Assembly: GCA_017420625.1 (NCBI GenBank)
Contig: JAFOIR010000261.1
Coordinates: 1 to 5,124 of the forward strand
DNA from: Bacillota bacterium
GTDB lineage: Bacteria; Bacillota_A; Clostridia; Lachnospirales; Bianqueaceae
Direction of reading: 5' to 3'
DNA: 5,124 nucleotides
Below the pieces are notes generated by a model. The model saw nothing but the letters and a program-made list of their open reading frames with translations, did no database searches and was not told where the DNA came from. Shown in pieces: positions 1-5,124 of the stretch. The first letter of the stretch is position 1, and the number at the start of each line of letters is the position of its first letter. Position numbers and translations under genes: made by a program.

Positions 1-801
1 ATTCTGGTATCGGAACATATCCTCGAGCGGGTTTTTGATGCCAGCAAGAAGATCCATGATCAGCCGGCGCCTTGCACGGGGCATCCGGTTATAGTGTGTC
101 GGCTCTGCCAGTGAAATATCTCCTTCCGACATAGCAGCCATCAGCCTAAGTACGTCTGTCGCTGTCTGATAGAGTACGCAAAGTTCCTGCGCTGATTCTT
201 CCAGGCTCAGTTCCTGCATCATCAGGAAAGAAAAGTAGACCAGGTTTTCTTTCATAGGAATCTGGTCCGGCCTGACTTTCCGGATCCCTTCTGTCCGGAT
301 GATATTATGGATATCTTCTTTATCCTGATCCGACAGAGACGTTTTGCTGCTGATCAGATTTTTCGCGATCTCTGTCAGGTCTTCTTCTGTTCCCAGGCTG
401 AGCTTTGTCTCAGCGGTCGTCTCATACAGCGGAAGGCGTACTTTTTCTTCCGATCCTGGCATCCAGTGCCCATTCGTCAGATAATGAATGATCGCATTCA
501 AAAACAGCTCTGCTTCACTTTTTTCCGCTGTCTCCTGCGGAAAGCCTTTGTACATGGGCTTATAGACGACATCGGCGCCTTTCAGTTTTTTCAGCATGGG
601 CAGCAGCTCAAAATACAGGTTTTCCAGCTCAGCTTCACTGTATTCCAGAAGTACCCGAATGACGTCCTCACCAAGAGAATATCCCAAAGCTTCGAAGTTG
701 CGCAGCATGCTGTATAAGAGTACCTTAGTCGCTTCTTCGCTTCCGCTTCCCGGCGGAAGATTCAGCTTGTTTTTTCTTCGCAGCAGTACTTCACTCAGCA
801 T
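1..801 (-). CDS. Uncharacterised conserved protein, N-terminal 267 residues (3' end beyond window)
   Basis: The reading frame is open from the ATG at 801 to the window edge, giving 267 residues with no stop; the C-terminus is missing. I cannot assign a function. The visible part looks soluble and largely helical and charged, with no signal peptide or membrane segment. Features include a hydrophilic N-terminus with LNLPPGSGS (residues 13-21), a helical stretch around 45-75, a HYLTNGHWMP segment (106-115), and QTATDVLRL followed by SEGDISLAEP (212-234), then a basic patch PRARRRL (241-247). From memory, the TATDVLRL/GD-SLA pattern resembles large uncharacterised bacterial proteins of Firmicutes and Actinobacteria, some near tellurium-resistance-type (TerD) genes; this is an unverified recollection. 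The start is supported by AAAGGAGC at 811-818, 10 nt upstream of the ATG. The start overlaps the end of the NUDIX gene by 7 nt, which suggests translational coupling. Confidence 0.8.
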   Translation of the reverse strand, partial: MLSEVLLRRKNKLNLPPGSGSEEATKVLLYSMLRNFEALGYSLGEDVIRVLLEYSEAELENLYFELLPMLKKLKGADVVYKPMYKGFPQETAEKSEAELFLNAIIHYLTNGHWMPGSEEKVRLPLYETTAETKLSLGTEEDLTEIAKNLISSKTSLSDQDKEDIHNIIRTEGIRKVRPDQIPMKENLVYFSFLMMQELSLEESAQELCVLYQTATDVLRLMAAMSEGDISLAEPTHYNRMPRARRRLIMDLLAGIKNPLEDMFRYQN

Positions 802-1364
802 GTTTCGTCAGCTCCTTTCAGATAGTTTCTCAGGATCTCCAGTCCTTCCGTCGGTACACAGAACCGCTTCCGGCTCGTCTTGATCTCTTCCCGGACCTCT
901 TCCAGATCGAACCAGCGAACTTCATCCACTTCTTCTTCCTGCAGCTTCAGCTCTTCGATCCTGACCGGCTCGTCCGAATGATATACATAAAGAAACGTTA
1001 CTTCGTTGTCCCGAAAGAGTTTCCCATGAAACGGCATTTCATATTCGTTGAGAAACATCCCTGCATACTGAAGCTGTGAAGGAGACGCTTCGATGCCCAG
1101 TTCCTCCTGAAGCTCCCTGAGCGCTGAAGGTACCGGCTCTACGCCTGCTGGGATGTGTCCGGCCGACGAAGTGTCGTAAAAGCCCGGAAAGGATTCCTTC
1201 TCCATCGATCGCTTTTGCATCAGGATCTGCCAGACATCGCTGTTTTTTCTTACGATCCACAGATGGGCTGTCCGGTGCCGCACACCGTCTTTGTGTGCCT
1301 CCTCCCGGCTGATGATCTTGCCGGTCGGTCGGCCTTGATTGTCGACGATATCCAGGTATTCCAC
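795..1364 (-). CDS. NUDIX hydrolase, isopentenyl-diphosphate isomerase-like subgroup
   Basis: A 189-residue cytosolic NUDIX hydrolase, expected to cleave a nucleoside diphosphate linked to another moiety with Mg2+; the substrate cannot be told from sequence. The N-terminus (EYLDIVDNQGRPTG, then REEAHKDG) and the central QKRS...FPGFYDTSSAGH are typical of the subgroup related to type 1 IPP isomerase, but the isomerase cysteine motif is absent, so a hydrolase is favoured. The NUDIX box spans about 69-91: G69, R83, E84, E87, E88 and G90 are present, so the metal-binding REL-x-EELG core is intact, while the first glutamate of the GX5E part is replaced by V75. I chose the GTG at 1364 because AGAAAGGG lies 7 nt upstream and the protein then begins exactly where relatives begin. 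A longer in-frame extension to 1490 would run through a terminator hairpin. It overlaps the next gene by 7 nt and probably forms a two-gene unit with it. Confidence 0.9.
   Translation of the reverse strand: MEYLDIVDNQGRPTGKIISREEAHKDGVRHRTAHLWIVRKNSDVWQILMQKRSMEKESFPGFYDTSSAGHIPAGVEPVPSALRELQEELGIEASPSQLQYAGMFLNEYEMPFHGKLFRDNEVTFLYVYHSDEPVRIEELKLQEEEVDEVRWFDLEEVREEIKTSRKRFCVPTEGLEILRNYLKGADETC
811..818 (-). promoter_or_regulatory. Ribosome binding site of the uncharacterised protein
   Basis: AAAGGAGC lies inside the 3' end of the NUDIX coding sequence, 10 nt before the ATG at 801. It fixes the start of the downstream gene although that start overlaps the NUDIX stop codon. Confidence 0.75.
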
Positions 1365-1371
1365 TTTCTGA

Positions 1372-1379
1372 CCCTTTCT
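1372..1379 (-). promoter_or_regulatory. Ribosome binding site deciding the NUDIX GTG start
   Basis: AGAAAGGG lies 7 nt before the GTG at 1364. It supports the non-ATG start over the upstream in-frame ATG at 1490, which would add 42 residues with no resemblance to NUDIX proteins. Confidence 0.7.
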
Positions 1380-1430
1380 TATGTTCTTTATTCTATCGGC
1401 AACAGGTGATGATCGCCGCCGTGGATTAGT

Positions 1431-1463
1431 AAAAAGGCATGACCGAAACGACCATGCCTTTTT
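1431..1463 (-). terminator. Strong intrinsic terminator-like hairpin after the flavin reductase gene
   Basis: A perfect 11-bp inverted repeat (AAAAAGGCATG at 1431-1441 and CATGCCTTTTT at 1453-1463) encloses an 11-nt loop. Read on the minus strand, the GGCATG/CATGCC stem is followed by TTTTT, the classic Rho-independent form. It lies about 60 nt beyond the flavin reductase stop and ahead of the NUDIX gene, so it probably ends the metK-ldhA-hydrolase-flavin reductase transcript. The A/T flanks make it symmetrical, so it could act in both directions, though no gene points at it from the left. Confidence 0.8.
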
Positions 1464-1467
1464 GTTC

Positions 1468-1495
1468 ATCATATCATATTTTAAGTGCAAATCAA
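1468..1495 (-). promoter_or_regulatory. Predicted sigma-A-type promoter for the NUDIX gene pair
   Basis: On the minus strand TTGATT (1490-1495) is followed after 16 nt by TATGAT (1468-1473), each close to the sigma-A consensus and set in an AT-rich stretch. A second overlapping TATGAT lies at 1473-1478 but would have too short a spacer for the same -35. The expected transcription start is near 1460-1462, right at the base of the terminator-like hairpin, leaving a leader of about 100 nt before the NUDIX GTG. This is a pattern-based prediction. Confidence 0.55.
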
Positions 1496-1499
1496 TAGG

Positions 1500-1527
1500 A
1501 AAAAACTGCCATGTTTAAATACAGTTT
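1500..1527 (-). terminator. Weak hairpin with U-run over the flavin reductase stop codon
   Basis: On the minus strand AAACTG (1522-1527) pairs with CAGTTT (1503-1508) across a 13-nt loop, and the right arm runs on into a tract of six T residues. The stem is short and AT-rich and includes part of the stop codon, so on its own it would be a poor terminator. It may add to the stronger hairpin downstream or be chance. Confidence 0.25.
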
Positions 1528-2074
1528 ATTTCAGGGCCAGACCGTCATGGAATGCTTTCCCGACTTTTTCTCCGACCACCCGGTAAAGGCCCATGGAAGA
1601 ATCGAAAATAATCGGTTTCAGTTTATCCAGATCGACTTTTCCATCCGTCAGGATCTTCTCATCCGCCTGCATGGCAACGATCTTTCCGATCAGCAGTTCT
1701 GCTTCCGGGTCCCACTTTTTCACAGTGCATTCCAGCGTCAGCGGGTATTCTTCAATGATCGGAGCGTTGACGTGCGCACTGGGATGGACATGAACGCCGG
1801 CTTTCTCGATCTTGTTTTCCTTATGTCCGGTAGCTACACCGAAATAATCGGAAATAGTAACGGTATCCGCGGTTCCGAGCGCAACGGTAAAAGCACCGGT
1901 CTTCTCAAAGTTCTCGGTTGTCTTGTGCTTGCCCAGAACAATAATAATCTCGTCCGGATCTTTCTGTGTACCCCAGGCTGCATTCATGGCGTTGGGAACG
2001 CCATTCTCATCATAGGTTGCAATAATGAATACTGCTTCCGGTGCAATGACTGCTTTCTTACCTTCAAATTCCAT
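1526..2074 (-). CDS. Flavin reductase-like FMN-binding split-barrel protein
   Basis: A 182-residue cytosolic protein of the flavin reductase/flavoredoxin-like family, whose members bind FMN in a split beta-barrel and use NAD(P)H or a protein partner to reduce flavin or pass electrons on. Family signs are the opening strand AVFIIATYDENGVPNAMNAAW (about residues 14-34), with the usual small-residue segment contacting the flavin, followed by KHKTTENFEKTGAFTV (49-64), matching the characteristic His/Thr...Asn stretch after the second strand. The segment SDYFGVATGHKENKIEKAG (75-93) fits the next conserved block, and the C-terminal part 113-168 forms the remaining strands. The length is normal for the shorter members. 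AAAGGAGC at 2081-2088 lies 6 nt before the ATG and within the end of the hydrolase gene; the two coding regions overlap by 11 nt, so translation is probably coupled. The physiological partner is unknown; an electron carrier or a flavin supplier are both possible. Confidence 0.88.
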   Translation of the reverse strand: MEFEGKKAVIAPEAVFIIATYDENGVPNAMNAAWGTQKDPDEIIIVLGKHKTTENFEKTGAFTVALGTADTVTISDYFGVATGHKENKIEKAGVHVHPSAHVNAPIIEEYPLTLECTVKKWDPEAELLIGKIVAMQADEKILTDGKVDLDKLKPIIFDSSMGLYRVVGEKVGKAFHDGLALK

Positions 2075-3236
2075 CTTTGGGCTCCTTTCTTTGGTCAGGT
2101 TTGAACTGCTCGATCAGTTCTGCCTGTTTCTTTTTTAGTTCTTCCAATCGGTCTGCGGCCTTTGTACGCAGATCATCCAGTCGGACTTTCATGGCATATC
2201 TGGGAAGGTCAGACAAGGTTTTTTTGGTCGTCTCACTGGCATCGCCCAGACTTTTCAGAATCGCCTCCAGACCAGCCTTTCCGCCTGCCTGTATTTCTTC
2301 CAATGTATCCGCCCCGCCGGCAGCAAGCGCACTGAACAGTTCGTTGATAAATACCGGTCGCTCTTCCTGAGAGATGTCCCCGATCCATTCATCCATCGTC
2401 CGATTCACGATCAGGCTTTCCGGATCATGTTCCTCCGCAAGTGCCAGTTTCCCATGGTCGATCTGCCAGGTGATCATGGCATGCTGCATAAAAGTAAAGG
2501 CAGAGGATTGAATGATCCGTGTATCAGTGATCTTCGGAGCAAACAGCTTGCCGACAACACAAAAGCGAGGAACGATCTGGGTCGTCTTTGGGTCGATTCG
2601 CTCAATCAGCGACTGATCCAGAACTTCCGGGCAGAAACCCGGTCCATCCAGCAAATAGAGCCTTTCGACAGCTTTCCATTTTTCATCGTCCAGCAGACAG
2701 GCCGCATAGAGCGCCAGATTGCTTCCTTTGGACTGACCGCCCATATACCAGCGCCTTCCTGCTGTAATCACTTCTTCGGCATACTTTAGTGCCATTTCCT
2801 GGGCTTCCGTACGGGTAAAGCTGATCATGAAATCTTCTTTCCAACCTGTCAGAGAACTGTCAGTTCCCCGATAGGCAAGGAATGAAAAATCCTGATCATC
2901 ATGAAAGCAAACAGCGGAAAACTGCAGAGGCGGCTCTGTGCGAAATACATCTTTATAATCACTCATACGAAGATCTCCGAACCGCCTGGATTGCGTTACT
3001 GCAGCCAGAAGCTCCGGATATCCTTCGTCTCCGCCGGTAATCAAAACCTTCACCTGGTGATCGTCGATCATTTTCTGACAGTCTCGCACTGTATGCCGGT
3101 TCGCACCGTCTGAAAAAACAGGAGAGAGATCAAAGTAAGAAAGTGCACAGAAAACCAGTGCGTCCGCTTCACGAAATCCTGTCATGGAAATAGGAAAATC
3201 TCCCATCCACTGAACATAATCTACTAATTTATCCAT
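2064..3236 (-). CDS. Mbeg1-like (DUF2974) alpha/beta-hydrolase family protein
   Basis: A 390-residue predicted cytosolic protein of the Mbeg1-like/DUF2974 family, which has an alpha/beta-hydrolase (lipase class 3-like) core; substrates are not established. The N-terminus (MDKLVDYVQWMGDFPIS, then EADALVFCALSYFD at 23-36) is typical of the family. The core shows AYRGTDSSLTGWKEDF (121-136), the lipase-3-like RGT region, then GGQSKG (166-171) with S169 as the likely nucleophile in a G-x-S-x-G elbow. D197 in LDGPG and H252 in QHAMITW are candidates for the rest of the triad. The C-terminal portion from about 355 is highly charged and probably a helix or coiled coil (ADRLEELKKKQAELIEQ). I chose the ATG at 3236 because AAGGA at 3247-3251 is 10 nt upstream; the ATG at 3242, adding two residues, is only 4 nt from it. 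It follows ldhA by 35 nt and overlaps the flavin reductase gene by 11 nt. No signal peptide is visible, so it is not an obvious secreted lipase. Confidence 0.87.
   Translation of the reverse strand: MDKLVDYVQWMGDFPISMTGFREADALVFCALSYFDLSPVFSDGANRHTVRDCQKMIDDHQVKVLITGGDEGYPELLAAVTQSRRFGDLRMSDYKDVFRTEPPLQFSAVCFHDDQDFSFLAYRGTDSSLTGWKEDFMISFTRTEAQEMALKYAEEVITAGRRWYMGGQSKGSNLALYAACLLDDEKWKAVERLYLLDGPGFCPEVLDQSLIERIDPKTTQIVPRFCVVGKLFAPKITDTRIIQSSAFTFMQHAMITWQIDHGKLALAEEHDPESLIVNRTMDEWIGDISQEERPVFINELFSALAAGGADTLEEIQAGGKAGLEAILKSLGDASETTKKTLSDLPRYAMKVRLDDLRTKAADRLEELKKKQAELIEQFKPDQRKEPKDGI
2081..2088 (-). promoter_or_regulatory. Ribosome binding site of the flavin reductase-like gene
   Basis: AAAGGAGC lies 6 nt before the ATG at 2074, inside the last codons of the upstream hydrolase gene. 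It is a near-consensus site that supports the overlapping start. Confidence 0.75.
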
Positions 3237-3246
3237 ACTCATCTCT

Positions 3247-3251
3247 TCCTT
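3247..3251 (-). promoter_or_regulatory. Ribosome binding site of the DUF2974 hydrolase
   Basis: AAGGA, within AAGGAAGAG, lies 10 nt before the ATG at 3236 and 4 nt before an in-frame ATG at 3242. The spacing favours the inner start. Confidence 0.55.
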
Positions 3252-3271
3252 ATCAGGCGATCTTGCCTTTA

Positions 3272-4309
3272 TCAGAAACAGCGTTCCTTTCTGGCCTTCT
3301 TGCACTGCTCAATATGTCCGCAGCGGTAACACAGTTCGTTGTCCAGCAGTCCGTCGTTGTCAAAGAAGGAATGGATGTTGCCGATCGTTGTATCCGCAAT
3401 ATTTTCCAGTGCCTCTTCCGTCAGGAATGCCTGATGGGAAGTGAGGATCACATTCGGCATGGAGATCAGACGGGCCAGCAGTTCATCATTCAGAATATGG
3501 CCGGACCGATCCTCAAAGAAAATGTCCGCCTCTTCCTCATAGACATCCAGACAGGCCGCTCCGACCTTCCGGGCCCGGATTCCTTCCAGAAGCGCTTCCG
3601 CGTCAATCAGGGCGCCGCGGGAAGTATTGAGGATCACGACACCTTTTTTCATCTTTCCGATCGCATCGGCACCAATCATATGACGGGTCTCGTCTGTCAG
3701 CGGACAGTGCAGTGAAATGATATCACTCTTGGCAAACAGCTCATCCAGCGTGACATATTCGATTCCGCTTCCTTCTGCCGGGAAACGGTCATACGCGATG
3801 ACATGCATACCAAATCCATGGCAGATATCCATAAAGATCCGCCCGATCTTTCCGGTACCAATCACACCGACAGTCTTTCCATGAAGGTCAAATCCTGTAA
3901 GCCCGCCAAGGGAGAAGTTGAAATCTCTGGTCCGGTTATACGCTTTGTGGATCCGCCGGACAGAAGTCAGCAGCAATGCGGCAGCATGCTCTGCAACTGC
4001 ATAGGGAGAATATGCCGGGACATGAACGACATGGATCTTTCCGAATGCATGACTGACGTCAACGTTGTTGTAACCCGCACAGCGAAGCGCAATCATCCGC
4101 ACGCCCCCTTCATACAGCTTATCGATGACAGCTGCATTTACGGTATCATTGACGAACACACAGACCACATCGCATCCTCTTGCCAGTTCAGCGGTATCCT
4201 CTGTCAGTTTGGTTTCCAGAAACTTGAACGTAAGACCGGAATCCTTTCCGGCCTTCTCAAATGATTCCTTGTCATAGGGTTTCGTGTCGAAAAATGCTAC
4301 TTTGATCAT
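3272..4309 (-). CDS. ldhA: D-lactate dehydrogenase (LdhA type) with cysteine-rich C-terminal tail
   Basis: A 345-residue cytosolic enzyme of the D-isomer-specific 2-hydroxyacid dehydrogenase family, expected to reduce pyruvate to D-lactate with NADH in mixed fermentation. It matches E. coli-type LdhA along its length: RCAGYNNVDV (76-85), VPAYSPYAVAEHAA (97-110), and RRIHKAYNRTRDFNFSLGGL (118-137). The Rossmann motif is GTGKIG (151-156), and D174 after the second strand points to NAD rather than NADP. The catalytic set is present: R231 in NTSRGALID, E260 in DVYEEEADIFFED, and H292 in SHQAFLT. A close relative with another 2-oxoacid substrate cannot be excluded. The oddity is the end: after NEL (324-326), where the E. 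coli enzyme stops, about 19 basic residues follow with C327, C330, C336 and C344. The start ATG lies 3 nt after the metK stop, with GGAG at 4316-4319 inside the end of metK, so it is very likely co-transcribed with metK. Confidence 0.94.
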   Translation of the reverse strand: MIKVAFFDTKPYDKESFEKAGKDSGLTFKFLETKLTEDTAELARGCDVVCVFVNDTVNAAVIDKLYEGGVRMIALRCAGYNNVDVSHAFGKIHVVHVPAYSPYAVAEHAAALLLTSVRRIHKAYNRTRDFNFSLGGLTGFDLHGKTVGVIGTGKIGRIFMDICHGFGMHVIAYDRFPAEGSGIEYVTLDELFAKSDIISLHCPLTDETRHMIGADAIGKMKKGVVILNTSRGALIDAEALLEGIRARKVGAACLDVYEEEADIFFEDRSGHILNDELLARLISMPNVILTSHQAFLTEEALENIADTTIGNIHSFFDNDGLLDNELCYRCGHIEQCKKARKERCF

Positions 4310-4312
4310 CGT

Positions 4313-5124
4313 TTACTCCATTTCCTTTTGAAGTTCTGTTACTTTATCCAGTCTTTCCCAGGGAAGATCGAGATCCGTTCTTCCGAAATGTCCGTATGCC
4401 GCAGTCTGCCGGTAGATCGGCCGGCGAAGATCCAGTTTGTCAATGATCGCAGCCGGTCTGAAATCGAAGTGACGTTCCACGATCTTCACCAGTTCCTCAT
4501 CCGACATTTTTCCTGTTCCGAAAGAATCGACCATGATCGAAACAGGTCTGGCTACGCCGATCGCATAAGCGAGCTGGATCTGACATCGCTCACAGAGTCC
4601 GGAGGCGACTAAGTTCTTTGCGGCATACCGTGCAGCGTAGCAGGCAGAACGATCTACTTTTGTCGGATCCTTGCCTGAGAAAGCACCGCCGCCATGCGGT
4701 GCTGCACCGCCATAGGTATCGACGATGATCTTCCGTCCGGTCAGTCCGGTATCTCCCTGCGGTCCGCCAATAACAAAGCGTCCCGTCGGATTGATGAAGA
4801 ATTTTGTATCGCTGTCCAGGTATTCAGCGGGAATCACATAGCGGATAACCTTTTCCTGGATATCTCTTCTGAGTGTTTCCTGAGAAATCTCCGGATCATG
4901 CTGGGTCGAGACGACGACCGTATCGATCCGTTTTGCTTTTCCATCCACATATTCCACCGTTACCTGACTTTTTCCATCCGGCCGCAGATAGTCCAGTTCA
5001 CCGCTCTTTCTCACTTCAGAAAGCCGCCGGCAGAGTTTGTGCGCCATGGTAATGGCAAGCGGCATATACTCCGGTGTTTCACTGCAGGCATAGCCAAACA
5101 TCAAACCCTGATCACCGGCGCCGG
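4313..5124 (-). CDS. metK: S-adenosylmethionine synthetase, C-terminal part (5' end beyond window)
   Basis: This enzyme makes S-adenosylmethionine from L-methionine and ATP, releasing phosphate and diphosphate, in the cytosol; it needs Mg2+ and K+ and is normally a homotetramer. The frame is open to the right window edge and there begins with [16 protein letters not shown], the signature 1 hexapeptide region found near residue 115 of the E. coli enzyme, so roughly the first 110-115 residues are missing. The second signature, [16 protein letters not shown], and the following [11 protein letters not shown] are intact, as are [22 protein letters not shown] and the terminal [15 protein letters not shown]...LPWE. 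The TTG at 5104 is an internal leucine codon, not a start. The promoter and any SAM-sensing riboswitch would lie outside the window. Its stop is 3 nt before ldhA. Confidence 0.97.
   Translation of the reverse strand, partial: GAGDQGLMFGYACSETPEYMPLAITMAHKLCRRLSEVRKSGELDYLRPDGKSQVTVEYVDGKAKRIDTVVVSTQHDPEISQETLRRDIQEKVIRYVIPAEYLDSDTKFFINPTGRFVIGGPQGDTGLTGRKIIVDTYGGAAPHGGGAFSGKDPTKVDRSACYAARYAAKNLVASGLCERCQIQLAYAIGVARPVSIMVDSFGTGKMSDEELVKIVERHFDFRPAAIIDKLDLRRPIYRQTAAYGHFGRTDLDLPWERLDKVTELQKEME
4316..4319 (-). promoter_or_regulatory. Ribosome binding site of ldhA inside the metK 3' end
   Basis: GGAG forms part of the last metK codons directly before its TAA and lies 6 nt before the ldhA ATG at 4309. 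Ribosomes ending metK would finish on top of the ldhA start, which suggests coupling. Confidence 0.6.

Noticed and set aside
307..717. Open frame on the plus strand opposite the uncharacterised protein
   Set aside because: It is antisense to a well-supported frame with its own ribosome binding site, and the protein shows no recognisable domain.
795..1364. Assignment of the NUDIX protein as isopentenyl-diphosphate isomerase
   Set aside because: The catalytic cysteine motif of type 1 isomerase is replaced by TSSAGH, so only the fold relationship is supported.
1365..1490. N-terminal extension of the NUDIX frame to an ATG at 1490
   Set aside because: The extra 42 residues would be encoded across the terminator hairpin and promoter, have no family similarity, and the GTG at 1364 has a good ribosome binding site.
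1511..2104. Long plus-strand open frame opposite the flavin reductase-like gene
   Set aside because: It fully covers a recognisable family member on the other strand; its translation is rich in Phe, Asn and Cys without family signs, as expected of an antisense shadow.
3250..3273. Small inverted repeat AGGC/GCCT between ldhA and the hydrolase as a terminator
   Set aside because: The stem is only 4 bp with a 6-nt loop and has no following T-run, so it is probably chance.
3803..4264. Plus-strand open frames opposite ldhA and metK
   Set aside because: They lie antisense to strongly conserved enzymes and have no independent ribosome binding site or domain signature.
5102..5104. TTG start codon for metK at 5104
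   Set aside because: The frame continues upstream into GAGDQG, which belongs to the conserved MetK signature, so the TTG encodes an internal leucine and the gene is cut by the window edge.

Overview
The window looks like ordinary chromosomal DNA of a Gram-positive Firmicute of the class Clostridia, perhaps a gut Lachnospiraceae-like species. This rests on the style of the protein sequences, the moderate GC content, the strong AGGAGG-type ribosome binding sites and the tight minus-strand gene packing; the taxonomic placement is an inference. All six genes I can support lie on the minus strand, so they are read from right to left.

Right-hand block (5124 to 1526): four closely packed genes, probably one transcription unit. 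metK (S-adenosylmethionine synthetase, its N-terminal part cut off by the window edge) is followed after 3 nt by an ldhA-type D-lactate dehydrogenase. After 35 nt comes an Mbeg1-like/DUF2974 alpha/beta-hydrolase with a GQSKG nucleophile elbow. A flavin reductase-like FMN-binding protein then overlaps it by 11 nt. Two hairpins follow: a weak one over the flavin reductase stop codon, and a strong intrinsic-terminator-like one at 1431-1463.

Left-hand block (1364 to 1): a NUDIX hydrolase with a likely GTG start overlaps by 7 nt the start of a large uncharacterised protein that runs off the left edge (267 residues visible). A good sigma-A-like promoter (about 1468-1495) lies between the two hairpins, so the strong terminator hairpin would also be the extreme 5' end of the NUDIX mRNA.

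How the genes fit together: metK makes the methyl donor SAM, ldhA regenerates NAD+ from pyruvate in fermentation, and the flavin reductase-like protein probably handles flavin or electron transfer. No single pathway obviously joins them with the hydrolase, so the cluster may simply share a housekeeping promoter upstream of the window. I see no mobile element, CRISPR array, tRNA or rRNA, and no clear new defence system. The most interesting points are a cysteine-rich C-terminal tail on the lactate dehydrogenase, the nested promoter/terminator arrangement, and the uncharacterised protein translationally coupled to the NUDIX gene.
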